Positions 1 to 7,985 are shown, counted from the stretch's first letter. The stretch is DNA of 64,000 bases from Proteiniphilum acetatigenes DSM 18083 (GCF_000380985.1 NZ_KB905692.1:372001-436000); one strand, 5' to 3'. Notes: a model not told the origin generated them from the letters alone. Translations and numbers: made by a program.

Positions 1-804
1 GCTGGTAAGCACCTTGTCGCTCTCGATACCGGGAATATTGATCTTGGATGCTTTGGATCCTCCTGCCAAAATGATCTTGTCGGCTTTGATGATCTGCGAG
101 TCGTTCACTACCACATCCTTATTCTTGTTAATCTTACCAATACCCTGGTAAATATCCACACCATTGCTCTTGAGGAGGGCTACAACACCGCTGGTCAGTT
201 TTTTCACTACTCCGTTTTTGAACTCCTGCACTTTCTCCATATCCACTTTGATCTGTGAACTGTCGATCAGGATTCCCCTTGTGGATGCTTCCCGGATATG
301 TTCGATGATCTCGGCATTTTTCAGATAGGCCTTTGTGGGGATACATCCTACATTCAGGCAAGTACCTCCGAATTCGCCTTTTTCCACGATAGCCACCCTG
401 GCGCCCAGTTGGGCAGCCTTAATGGCTGCCACATATCCGGCAGGACCGCCACCGATCACAACCACACTATAATTATCCTCGAGACGGATCATCCGTTTAT
501 CTTCTTCACTCTCCTTTTCACCTGTATCTTCGATTACCTCGGGCATCAGTGTATCCACCGACTCATTTTCCGACCCGATATAACCGATCACCTCGGTAAC
601 AGGAACCGTATCACCGTCGGGGTGCACGATTTTCAGCAGGATACCCGACGCCTCCGCCTCGATCTCCATACTGGTCTTGTCGGTCATTATCTCAAGAATG
701 ATCTCACCTTCCTTTACCGGATCACCCTCTTTTTTCAACCATTTCACCACTTGCCCTTCGGTCATGTCTATACCGGCCTTGGGCATGATTATTTCATAAG
801 CCAT
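1..804 (-). CDS. lpdA: Dihydrolipoyl dehydrogenase (E3) with N-terminal lipoyl domain, partial
   Basis: E3 flavoenzyme that reoxidises dihydrolipoamide with NAD+ in a 2-oxoacid dehydrogenase complex. The frame is open from an ATG at 802-804 to the window edge, giving 268 codons; the C-terminal NAD and interface domains lie outside. Residues 1-78 are a biotinyl/lipoyl domain whose lipoylation lysine is K43 in a TDKTSMEI context. A charged linker follows, then the FAD-binding GGGPAG motif and the redox disulfide motif GGTCLNVGCIPTK. Last gene of the operon; its start lies about 33 nt beyond the E2 stop codon. A lipoyl domain on E3 is known from acetoin dehydrogenase-type and some pyruvate complexes. 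Here it matters because the partner E2 has none. Confidence 0.95.
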   Translation of the reverse strand, partial: MAYEIIMPKAGIDMTEGQVVKWLKKEGDPVKEGEIILEIMTDKTSMEIEAEASGILLKIVHPDGDTVPVTEVIGYIGSENESVDTLMPEVIEDTGEKESEEDKRMIRLEDNYSVVVIGGGPAGYVAAIKAAQLGARVAIVEKGEFGGTCLNVGCIPTKAYLKNAEIIEHIREASTRGILIDSSQIKVDMEKVQEFKNGVVKKLTSGVVALLKSNGVDIYQGIGKINKNKDVVVNDSQIIKADKIILAGGSKASKINIPGIESDKVLTS

Positions 805-837
805 ATATCTATTTTTTTGTATTTCCTATTGTCACTC

Positions 838-1941
838 TTAGATCAATAAAGTGATCGGATCTTCCATCAATTTTTTCAGATCGGTCATGAATTTCGCTGC
901 TGTCAGCCCGTCAATGATACGGTGATCGCTGGTAAGGCTCATCTTCATGATGGGTCGTACAACCGCTTCGCCATTCACCGGCACAAGTTTTTCCTTTGTC
1001 GAGGCGACACTCAAAATGGCGGCGTTAGGTTGGTTGATGATGGCAGTGAATTCATCTACAGGGTACATCCCCAGATTACTGATCGTAAATGTACTTCCGG
1101 CCTGCTCGTCGGGTAACAGTTTCTTTGAAAAAGTACGTTCCGTCAAATCTTTCAATGCGACCACAAATTCGCTGAGGGACATTTTGTCGGCATTCTTCAC
1201 TACCGGTACCAGCAGACCTTCGTCCAGACCGACCGCCATTCCCAGATGCACATAATTGTGAAAGGTCAGTTCCGTTCCTTCGGGGTTGAGACTGGCATTG
1301 ATATACTTGTGTTTCAACAGCGTTTTCACTACCGCCAGCGAGATCAGGTCGGTTACCGTCAGTTTTTTTCCGGTTTTCTCCTGTATAGGTTCGATCAACC
1401 GTTTACGTAACGCCAGCAACTCGGTCATGTCCACTTCCCATGTCTGGATAAAAGTGGGTATGCCGAAGTAGCTTTCCGACATCCGTTTGGCGATGATTTT
1501 CCGCATCTGGGTCATCGGCACAGTCTCGGTTTCTCCTGCAACCGGTATATCCTGTGATGCGGCAGGCGCTTTCTGTGGTGCTTCTGTTGTGGGTTTGGCT
1601 GCAACCTGATCTGGTTTGGGGACAGACACTTCTCCAAAATCATTGAGCGTGAATCTGGCTTTCAGGTCGGGATCGGAAATCAGTTGCAAGACATCATCTT
1701 TCATGATCTTATTGCGGTGTCCCGATCCTTTTACCCCTTTCAGGTCTATATTGTGTACTTCGGCAATATGGTGGGCAAGCGGAGAAATATGTGTTTTCTC
1801 CTCGTAATTGAAATTGGCTATATCGTCCTTATGGATACGGCCCTTGTAACCTGTGCCGGTCACACTGAGCAAATCCACTCCCAGACGTCTTGCCAAAGCC
1901 CTGGCCGCCGGTGTTGCCCTCAATCTTTTATTTTCCATCAC
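838..1941 (-). CDS. pdhC: 2-oxoacid dehydrogenase E2 acyltransferase with two PSBDs and no lipoyl domain
   Basis: Dihydrolipoamide acyltransferase core of a pyruvate-type dehydrogenase, 367 aa. It opens directly with a peripheral-subunit-binding domain (about residues 5-45, containing TPAARALARRLGVDL and a GTGYKGRIHKDDI end). A second one follows at about 52-90 (SPLAHHIAEVHNIDL, GSGHRNKIMKDDV). After a Pro/Ala-rich linker comes the catalytic domain from about residue 135, with the active-site SDHRIIDG near residue 340. No lipoyl domain precedes them: the gene starts 7 nt after the E1beta stop. The swinging arm is probably supplied by the downstream E3. Substrate (pyruvate, acetoin or a branched oxoacid) cannot be fixed from sequence; pyruvate is favoured by the complete E1alpha/beta/E2/E3 operon. 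Confidence 0.93.
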   Translation of the reverse strand: MMENKRLRATPAARALARRLGVDLLSVTGTGYKGRIHKDDIANFNYEEKTHISPLAHHIAEVHNIDLKGVKGSGHRNKIMKDDVLQLISDPDLKARFTLNDFGEVSVPKPDQVAAKPTTEAPQKAPAASQDIPVAGETETVPMTQMRKIIAKRMSESYFGIPTFIQTWEVDMTELLALRKRLIEPIQEKTGKKLTVTDLISLAVVKTLLKHKYINASLNPEGTELTFHNYVHLGMAVGLDEGLLVPVVKNADKMSLSEFVVALKDLTERTFSKKLLPDEQAGSTFTISNLGMYPVDEFTAIINQPNAAILSVASTKEKLVPVNGEAVVRPIMKMSLTSDHRIIDGLTAAKFMTDLKKLMEDPITLLI

Positions 1942-1948
1942 TCCCTTT

Positions 1949-2950
1949 TTATCGGTTATTCACTAATTTGAGGATGTATTTCTTGATCCGTGCCACATTG
2001 GGTATCATGGCAGCCTCCAGTGTCTGGTTATAGGGGATGGGTACATCCTCACCGGCAAGACGCAATATCCGTCCATCAAGAAAATCGAATGCATCGCTTT
2101 CGGCAATCATGGCGGCTATCTCGCCAATGAAACCGCCTGTTTTATGTGCATCGTTTACCAGCAACACCTTCCCGGTCTTCTTCACCGACTCAAGTACCGC
2201 CTCTTTGTCAAGCGGCGCCAGGGTACGCAGGTCTACCACCTCTACACTTACCCCTTCGGCTTCTTCTACCTCTTTGGCCGCCTGCATCACCCGTTCCAGC
2301 ATACGCCCATAGGTGATGACCGTTACATCTTTCCCTTCCTTCTTAATTTCAGCTTTCCCGATAGGCAATACAAATTCCGGATCAAGGGGTACTTCACCTT
2401 TCATATTATATTGTGCTTTATATTCGAGGAAGATCACCGGATTATTATCGCGGATAGCCGCCTTGAGCAATCCTTTCACGTCGGCCGGCGTACCCGGGGC
2501 AATCACTTTGAGCCCGGGGATATGGGTAAACCAGGCTTCAAGCGATTGAGAGTGTTGCGCGGCCGAACCAACGCCACCTCCCGCAGCGGCACGGAATACC
2601 ACTGGTATCTGCCCTTTCCCGCCGAACATATATCTTGTTTTAGCAGCCTGATTCACAATATTATCCATCATATAGACGATAAAGTCCATAAATGTAACAT
2701 CCACAACGGGTCGCATCCCGGTCATGGCCGCTCCTATGGCTGCACCGGAAATGGCATTTTCTGAAATAGGTGTATCACGCACACGTTCCTTACCGAACTC
2801 TTCGAGCATCCCTACCGATGTTCCGAAATCGCCTCCGAAAATACCTACATCTTCTCCCATCAGGAATACGTTCTCATCACGACGCATCTCTTCCGACATT
2901 GCCATGATAATGGCATCGCGAACAGACATGAGCTTTGTTTTATTTTCCAT
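1949..2950 (-). CDS. pdhB: 2-oxoacid (pyruvate) dehydrogenase E1 beta subunit
   Basis: Beta subunit of the thiamine-diphosphate-dependent E1, 333 aa, the usual family length. Visible features are the N-terminal MGEDVGIFGG pyrimidine-domain motif with its conserved glutamate, the PISENAISGAAIGAAMTGMRPV block, and a C-terminal transketolase domain with APLDKEAVLESVKKTGKVLLV and an LAGEDVPIPYN end. It pairs with the E1alpha gene upstream to form the decarboxylase that reductively acylates lipoyl groups. The gap to the E1alpha stop is 89 nt and holds a small AGAGAC/GTCTCT stem (2987-3004). E2 begins 7 nt after this gene, so the two are probably translationally coupled. Confidence 0.95.
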   Translation of the reverse strand: MENKTKLMSVRDAIIMAMSEEMRRDENVFLMGEDVGIFGGDFGTSVGMLEEFGKERVRDTPISENAISGAAIGAAMTGMRPVVDVTFMDFIVYMMDNIVNQAAKTRYMFGGKGQIPVVFRAAAGGGVGSAAQHSQSLEAWFTHIPGLKVIAPGTPADVKGLLKAAIRDNNPVIFLEYKAQYNMKGEVPLDPEFVLPIGKAEIKKEGKDVTVITYGRMLERVMQAAKEVEEAEGVSVEVVDLRTLAPLDKEAVLESVKKTGKVLLVNDAHKTGGFIGEIAAMIAESDAFDFLDGRILRLAGEDVPIPYNQTLEAAMIPNVARIKKYILKLVNNR

Positions 2951-3039
2951 CTGTTTTTTCTGCTGTTGTTATTTTGTATAAGCGACAGAGACGATGAAGT
3001 CTCTGCATTATGTCATTTTTATTGGGGTTTATTTTAAAA

Positions 3040-4032
3040 TTAATCTGCAAAAATGTCTTCAAATGCCGATTCCAGTGTCGGTTCCGGACTGCTCAATGCA
3101 AATTTCACAGATTCTTCTACCGCATCCTCAGATGCTTTCTCTATCGCCTCGATCTCCTGTGCGGTAGCTATTTTATTTTCAAGAAGGTATTTTTTGAAAC
3201 GCTCAATCGGATCTTTTTGTTTCCATTCATCCACCTCTTCTTTAGTCCGGTATTTTCCAGGATCCGAGGTAGAATGTCCTAACCATCTGTAGGTGATCGC
3301 TTCCACCAGTACCGGGCCATTGCCATCACGTACATACTGCACTATCTCCTCGAATTTATTGTAGACAGAAAGCAAATCATTCCCATCTTCAATAAAGTGT
3401 CCCGGAATTCCATAAGCACACGCACGTTGATAATTGTAATCGATATTGATCACATCTTTAATCGGGGTACTGATCCCATACATATTATTAATGGAATAGA
3501 AAATCACAGGTAACTTCCAGATGGAGGCCATATTCAATGTCTCATGGAAAGTTCCTTCGTTACAGGCACCATCGCCAAAACAACAGAGAACGATCTTTCC
3601 CGTTTTTTTCATTTTCTGAGTGAGTGCGGCGCCAATGGCCATTCCCATTCCTCCGCCTACAATCCCGTTCGCACCTAAATTCCCTCCGTCGAGATCGGCA
3701 ATATGCATGGAGCCACCTTTCCCTTTACAGGTTCCTGTAGCTTTTCCCATGATTTCAGCCATCATTCCGTTGAGGTCTATCTCCAATGCAATACTTTGCC
3801 CGTGTCCACGGTGATTGGAAGTAATCAGATCAAATCCGGCCTTTATTGCACCAATTGCGCCCACATTAGCAGCTTCCTCCCCTATAGAGAAATGCGTCAT
3901 CCCGGGTATCTTCCCCTTTTTCACAAGCCGGTTCACCTTGCTATCGAAATTCCGGATATCAAGCATCAACCGATGCATGTGCAACATTTTCTCTTTTGTT
4001 AATTCACTTTTTTTTGATTTTGTTTTGGCCAT
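3040..4032 (-). CDS. pdhA: 2-oxoacid (pyruvate) dehydrogenase E1 alpha subunit
   Basis: Alpha subunit of the TPP-dependent E1, 330 aa. The TPP/Mg motif is visible as GDGACNEGTFHE followed by the NNMYGIS segment. The family blocks HFSIGEEAANVG, SNHRGHGQSIA and GKGGSMHIAD near the N-terminus, and HSTSDPGKYRTKEEV near the C-terminus, are intact. The E1alpha/beta arrangement and the N-terminal half resemble both acetoin dehydrogenase AcoA and Gram-positive-type pyruvate dehydrogenases, so either substrate is possible. First gene of a four-gene minus-strand operon. The 596-nt region upstream carries two dispersed palindromic repeats and no clear TAnnTTTG promoter on this strand. Confidence 0.94.
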   Translation of the reverse strand: MAKTKSKKSELTKEKMLHMHRLMLDIRNFDSKVNRLVKKGKIPGMTHFSIGEEAANVGAIGAIKAGFDLITSNHRGHGQSIALEIDLNGMMAEIMGKATGTCKGKGGSMHIADLDGGNLGANGIVGGGMGMAIGAALTQKMKKTGKIVLCCFGDGACNEGTFHETLNMASIWKLPVIFYSINNMYGISTPIKDVINIDYNYQRACAYGIPGHFIEDGNDLLSVYNKFEEIVQYVRDGNGPVLVEAITYRWLGHSTSDPGKYRTKEEVDEWKQKDPIERFKKYLLENKIATAQEIEAIEKASEDAVEESVKFALSSPEPTLESAFEDIFAD

Positions 4033-4096
4033 AGCAGCTTACTTTCATTTCATTAAAATTAGTCGTTCTGAATTATATTCCACTATTTTATTTCTT

Positions 4097-4140
4097 CGCT
4101 CGACATAGTTAAAACAGATTTTGCCTCTGTACTCACTTAA
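4097..4140 (+). repeat. Dispersed palindromic intergenic repeat, copy 1
   Basis: Begins CGCTCGACATAG, continues with an AAAACAGATTTTGCC core and ends near a CTCACTTA block. It aligns base for base over about 44 nt with copies at 54152-54196 (plus) and 48277-48320 (minus), and more loosely with 9525-9582. It lies 65 bp upstream of pdhA. Recognised only by internal comparison within this window. Confidence 0.7.
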
Positions 4141-4479
4141 AGAAATAGTTCCCGCTATGCATAATCCAAGCAAGGTTGACTTTGTCTTCTTCCTTCGCAT
4201 TCCACCAAAACTCAAACAAGTTTTTTTTGGTTTCAGCTTGTCGTCAGCTGTCTTCTGCTCATTTAGCTTAACGAAAACGCTCTATAAATATTTCTTAGTG
4301 TATCCTTTAATAATTAGAACAATTCTACATAAGAACAGTTTTTCAATCCTATTGTTTGAAAAAGCTCTCCTTTTATGTTTTATTAAATATTCATCTATCG
4401 AACAGCCAGGAATCAAGAACAAAAACTTTTTTAGAGAACAAACAATAAATACGTTACAAACTAAAACAGAAATCTGCGA

Positions 4480-4534
4480 GTAAGTGAGAGCAAAAGAAGT
4501 TTACTTAAACTATGCCGAGTAACGACAGAAAATC
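4480..4534 (-). repeat. Dispersed palindromic intergenic repeat, copy 2
   Basis: On the minus strand this reads GATTTTCTGTCG, then a CTCGGCATAG block and a TTTAAGTAAACTT core. It matches the copy at 9525-9582 at 23 of 25 positions over the left part (4510-4534 against 9525-9549). The central TTAAGTAA is self-complementary, as in the other copies. Confidence 0.7.
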
Positions 4535-4581
4535 TACAGGATGAAAAGTAAATTTTCCCGGATAAAAAATATTTAAGACTT

Positions 4582-4613
4582 TTTTGTCGTAAATAAAAAA
4601 TAATATATCTTTG
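4582..4613 (+). promoter_or_regulatory. Bacteroidota-type promoter of the rrf2 gene
   Basis: TTTTG at 4582-4586, a 19-nt spacer and TATCTTTG at 4606-4613, an exact fit to the TTTG-N19-TAnnTTTG consensus. Transcription would start about 4618-4621, only some 10 nt before the ATG at 4629, giving a nearly leaderless message. The -33 region is embedded in TTTTGTCGTAAAT (4583-4595). The same motif recurs in inverted orientation in the palindrome downstream of the gene, so it is a candidate autoregulatory site. Confidence 0.75.
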
Positions 4614-4628
4614 GCAAAAATAGATTAT

Positions 4629-5063
4629 ATGTTCTCGAAAGCTTGCGAATATGGAATAAGGGCTACCCTGTATATTGCTTCTCAGTCACTGAAGGATAGA
4701 AGGGTTAAAATTGGCGATATTGTACAGAATATCGGCTCTCCCGAAGCTTTTACGGGAAAGATACTGGGATTGTTATCAAAGAACGGTATTGTGGAATCCT
4801 ATACAGGACCCAATGGCGGCTTTGAGATCAAACGTGAAAATCTTCATTCTGTCACAGTAGCCGATATCGTCAGGGCTATCGATGGAAATACTTTTTTCGA
4901 AGGTTGTGCACTGGGATTGGAGCAATGTGATGCAAAACGCCCCTGTCCCATGCATTATTCTGTGGAAGAGATCAGGAAAGAAATGAGGGGTGTCCTGCAA
5001 AACACCACAGCTTACGAGCTGGCAATGGGAATTAAAAACAGGGAAACCCTGCTGAAGCGATAA
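4629..5063 (+). CDS. Rrf2-family Fe-S transcriptional regulator (NsrR/IscR-like)
   Basis: Winged-helix regulator of 144 aa when started at the ATG at 4629, giving the family-typical N-terminus MFSKACEYGIRA. A TTG start at 4611 would lie inside the -7 promoter element and is rejected. The HTH is about residues 8-60. Near residue 95 three cysteines sit in a C-x6-C-x5-C pattern (EGCALGLEQC, then DAKRPC), the usual cluster-ligand loop of Rrf2 sensors. Directly downstream lie a membrane protein, quinol NO reductase and RIC. A role as NO- or Fe-S-responsive repressor of that cluster is therefore likely, but inferred from context. Confidence 0.9.
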   Translation: MFSKACEYGIRATLYIASQSLKDRRVKIGDIVQNIGSPEAFTGKILGLLSKNGIVESYTGPNGGFEIKRENLHSVTVADIVRAIDGNTFFEGCALGLEQCDAKRPCPMHYSVEEIRKEMRGVLQNTTAYELAMGIKNRETLLKR

Positions 5064-5067
5064 TTTT

Positions 5068-5099
5068 TTTCAGATAATTTACGACAAAATTATCTGAAA
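5068..5099. promoter_or_regulatory. Perfect inverted repeat between rrf2 and the norZ cluster (operator candidate)
   Basis: Arms TTTCAGATAATTT (5068-5080) and AAATTATCTGAAA (5087-5099) are perfect 13-bp complements around ACGACA. Neither strand has a T-run after the stem, so it does not look like an intrinsic terminator. The minus strand contains TTTTGTCGTAAAT, also found over the -33 region of the rrf2 promoter. Likely an operator for the Rrf2 protein or an mRNA element; untested. Confidence 0.55.
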
Positions 5100-5190
5100 T
5101 AAAAAGGAGATCAACCCACCTGGTTTTACCAGGCTTACCAAAAACAGAATAGTCAAACAACATTCATAATCACAGCTAAAATCAGAAAAG

Positions 5191-5652
5191 ATGCAAACGA
5201 AAGAGATTCAACTTTACATGGTGGCATTCCCTATTGTTTTTCTCTGGATAGGATTTGTGTGTGCTATCAGTTTCATGGAGGCGTGGTTAAAATTCAGGGC
5301 GCCCGGCGTAACCCTCCCGTTAGGGCTGGGTATCGGGAGCCTGATATTTAAAGCGTTGAACAAAGTAGAATGGGTATTTGCCATTCTTATGGCGGTGGAT
5401 CTGTTCCTGCTTCATCGTGGAATAGGGATAAACCTACCCCGGATATTATTCCTGATCGCACTACTGATACTCATCATACAAACCCTTTGGCTACTACCTG
5501 CACTCGACGCACGCATTCCGCTTTACCAACAAGGGCTTGAAGTACCGTCATCACCTCTCCATTTTTACTATGTAGGAACAGAAGTAGTTAAGGTTGTCTG
5601 CCTGATCATAACAGGTATTCATTTTTTAAGATCAATCCGCATCATATCATAA
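5191..5652 (+). CDS. Uncharacterised four-helix membrane protein linked to norZ
   Basis: 153 aa, very hydrophobic, with four predicted transmembrane segments (about 8-30, 58-76, 82-104 and 128-148). The loop between segments 1 and 2 carries MEAWLKFRAPGVTLPLGLGIG. I recognise no named domain or enzyme motif; one glutamate and one arginine lie close to the membrane in helix 1 and the following loop. It lies 26 nt upstream of quinol NO reductase and downstream of an Rrf2 regulator. It is thus probably co-expressed with NO defence and may act as a quinol, heme or NO-related accessory protein. That function is inference from position only. Confidence 0.85.
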   Translation: MQTKEIQLYMVAFPIVFLWIGFVCAISFMEAWLKFRAPGVTLPLGLGIGSLIFKALNKVEWVFAILMAVDLFLLHRGIGINLPRILFLIALLILIIQTLWLLPALDARIPLYQQGLEVPSSPLHFYYVGTEVVKVVCLIITGIHFLRSIRIIS

Positions 5653-5678
5653 AAGTTCTAACCTAAAAATGATTCAGT

Positions 5679-7910
5679 ATGACACAGAAAAAATTATGGA
5701 TTGCATTTGCACTGGTGGTAGGGCTATCGTTTGCCGTACTACTGTTTTACGGCGCTCAAATCTATCAACAGGCACCGCCCGTTCCCGAACGGGTAATTAA
5801 CGAGTCGGGAGAGCTATTATTTACCGGCAACGACATCAAAGACGGCCAAAACATCTGGCAGAGCATTGGAGGACAAGAGATTGGCACTGTCTGGGGCCAT
5901 GGCGCTTATGTGGCACCCGACTGGACAGCCGACTATCTGCACCGGGAAGCACAGTACCTTCTGAATAAATGGTCTCAGGCCGATTACGGGAAGGAGTTCA
6001 GCGCATTATCCGCTGCCGAACGGGCATCGCTGGAGTCGAGGCTACAGGAATTCCTCAGGGTAAACACCTACGATGCGGTAACCCGAACACTCACCATTCA
6101 CAGCGAACGGTATGAGGCTTTTCTTCACAATAAGCAGCATTATGCCGGCCTCTTTATGGACGACCCTGCTCTGGACAAGTTGCGCTCCGACTATGCCATT
6201 GCGAAAAACACCATCAAATCGGAGGAGAGGATGGAAAAAATGGCACAGTTCTTTTTCTGGGCCTCCTGGGCATGTGTAACGGAACGTCCTGGTTCGGACG
6301 TAACCTACACACATAACTGGCCGCCGGACGAACAGATAGGCAATGTTCCTACCAGCGATCTGGTACTCTGGACAGGATTCAGTATCATCATGCTGTTGCT
6401 GGGAATTGGTATTATGATCTTCGTACAGGCACGCACCCGTCAGGAGGAAACGCTCAAACCGGTGGAAGACCCGCTGATGAACCAGACCATCACTCCCTCT
6501 ATGTGGGCGGTCAAAAAATACTTCTGGATAGTAAACCTGCTGATCCTGATACAAGTGCTGCTGGGCGTGATCACTGCACACTACGGAGTGGAAGGAGATG
6601 GTTTCTACGGCATCAACATCGCTAAATTCATTCCCTACTCTATCACCCGTACCTGGCATATCCAGTTGGCTATCTTCTGGATAGCTACTGCATGGCTGGC
6701 CACCGGGTTATATATCGCCCCCTCGCTGAGCGGAAGAGATCCCAAATATCAGAAACTGGGAGTAAATCTTCTTTTCATCGCCTTGCTTATCGTAGTAGCC
6801 GGATCTATGATCGGACAGTGGTTTGGAGTGATGCAACGGCTCAATCTTGTCAACAACTTCTGGTTCGGCCATCAGGGATATGAGTATGTAGACCTGGGAC
6901 GTTTCTGGCAATTGCTTCTGGTAGTAGGGCTATTCCTCTGGTTAACTCTGATGATCCGTCCTATCCTGCCCATCATCAAAAGGGGAACTTCAGAAAGAGG
7001 ATTGTTGATCCTGTTCCTGATCTCTTGTGCCGCCATCGCACTATTCTATGGTGCGGGACTGATGTGGGGCCGGACAACCAACCTTGCCGTGGCCGAATAC
7101 TGGCGCTGGTGGGTAGTACACCTTTGGGTAGAAGGCTTCTTCGAGGTATTCGCCACCGTAGTGGCTGCCTTCCTCTTTACACGTATGGGATTACTCGGTA
7201 TCAAATCGGCGACCAATAACGTACTTTTTGCGACTGTCATCTTCCTGACAGGTGGTATCCTGGGTACCTTCCATCACCTTTATTTCACCGGAACACCGAC
7301 GGCAGTCATGGCTCTGGGAGCTACATTCAGTGCACTCGAAGTGGTTCCGCTCGTATTGATCGGATTCGAAGCCTACCACAACTACCGGATGAGTAAAGCC
7401 ACTGAATGGCTGGCAGATTACAAATGGCCCATTTACTTTCTGCTTTCGGTCTCATTCTGGAATTTCCTGGGAGCAGGGATTTTTGGGTTCATCATCAATC
7501 CGCCTATCGCCCTCTATTATATGCAGGGACTGAACACTACACCGGTACATGGCCATGCGGCGCTCTTCGGGGTTTACGGCATGTTAGGCATCGGACTTAT
7601 ACTGTTTGTTTTACGCAGCATGTACCGGAAACGGAAATGGAACGATAAACTCATCTCATTCACCTTCTGGACACTCAATATCGGATTGTTCCTCATGGTT
7701 GTATTGAGCCTGCTGCCGGTCGGATTGATGCAAACTGTTGCCAGTGTCAAGGAAGGTATGTGGTTTGCCCGCTCCGCCGAGTTCATGCAACAGCCATTGG
7801 TTAGCGTGTTCAAATGGTTACGGATTGTGGGCGACACTGTCTTTGCCATAGGTACGCTCGCCCTTTTCTGGTTTGTATACACATTGACAATCAAGAAAAA
7901 TAAGCAATAA
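5679..7910 (+). CDS. norZ: Quinol-dependent nitric oxide reductase (qNOR)
   Basis: Single-subunit heme-copper-superfamily enzyme that reduces 2 NO to N2O with quinol electrons in the inner membrane; 743 aa, normal for qNOR. Residues 1-220 are the quinol-type N-terminal extension: one membrane helix, then a periplasmic domain with GQNIWQSIGGQEIGTVWGHG. The catalytic core follows, with heme b histidine in TRTWHIQLAIFW, the FeB/glutamate segment VVHLWVEGFFE, the FeB pair GTFHHLYFTGTP and the heme ligands in HGHAALFGVYG. All metal-ligand motifs are present, so it should be active. Second gene of the NO cluster; RIC follows after a 75-nt gap containing a strong hairpin. Confidence 0.97.
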   Translation: MTQKKLWIAFALVVGLSFAVLLFYGAQIYQQAPPVPERVINESGELLFTGNDIKDGQNIWQSIGGQEIGTVWGHGAYVAPDWTADYLHREAQYLLNKWSQADYGKEFSALSAAERASLESRLQEFLRVNTYDAVTRTLTIHSERYEAFLHNKQHYAGLFMDDPALDKLRSDYAIAKNTIKSEERMEKMAQFFFWASWACVTERPGSDVTYTHNWPPDEQIGNVPTSDLVLWTGFSIIMLLLGIGIMIFVQARTRQEETLKPVEDPLMNQTITPSMWAVKKYFWIVNLLILIQVLLGVITAHYGVEGDGFYGINIAKFIPYSITRTWHIQLAIFWIATAWLATGLYIAPSLSGRDPKYQKLGVNLLFIALLIVVAGSMIGQWFGVMQRLNLVNNFWFGHQGYEYVDLGRFWQLLLVVGLFLWLTLMIRPILPIIKRGTSERGLLILFLISCAAIALFYGAGLMWGRTTNLAVAEYWRWWVVHLWVEGFFEVFATVVAAFLFTRMGLLGIKSATNNVLFATVIFLTGGILGTFHHLYFTGTPTAVMALGATFSALEVVPLVLIGFEAYHNYRMSKATEWLADYKWPIYFLLSVSFWNFLGAGIFGFIINPPIALYYMQGLNTTPVHGHAALFGVYGMLGIGLILFVLRSMYRKRKWNDKLISFTFWTLNIGLFLMVVLSLLPVGLMQTVASVKEGMWFARSAEFMQQPLVSVFKWLRIVGDTVFAIGTLALFWFVYTLTIKKNKQ

Positions 7911-7923
7911 TTATTCACTTCCG

Positions 7924-7967
7924 GAGCATCTCCCCCGTTCATTCTCAAAAAAGGCCGGGGGAAGCTC
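7924..7967 (+). other. Intercistronic hairpin between norZ and ric
   Basis: GAGC plus CTCCCCCG on the left pairs with CGGGGG plus GCTC on the right around an A/T-rich loop. No T-tract follows, so it is more likely an mRNA processing or stability element than a full terminator. It would let ric be expressed at a different level from norZ. Confidence 0.5.
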
Positions 7968-7985
7968 TCTAAAATATGTATTATT

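Larger units (their letters stand above)
4033..4628. other. Intergenic region upstream of pdhA and rrf2
   Basis: 596 nt of A+T-rich DNA between the divergent E1alpha and Rrf2 genes. It holds two copies of a dispersed palindromic repeat (4097-4140 and 4480-4534), perhaps a third degenerate one near 4198-4250, and the rrf2 promoter at its right end. The open frame at 4121-4483 has no recognisable product and starts inside a repeat, so I do not call it a gene. Confidence 0.6.

Noticed and set aside
298-849. Long plus-strand open frame opposite lpdA
   Set aside because: Antisense shadow of a clear lipoyl-E3 reading frame that runs to the window edge; no recognisable protein features.
1-4032. Calling the operon acetoin dehydrogenase
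   Set aside because: E3 with a lipoyl domain fits, but no acetoin-specific gene or AcoR-type regulator is present; kept as pyruvate-type with the alternative stated.
4121-4483. Open frame of 120 codons upstream of rrf2
   Set aside because: Starts inside a dispersed repeat, A/T-rich composition, no domain. An analogous frame beginning with the same residues arises in the repeat copy at 54176.
5068-5099. Palindrome after rrf2 as a terminator
   Set aside because: No T-run follows the stem on either strand, and the stem is A/T-rich; an operator or RNA element fits better.
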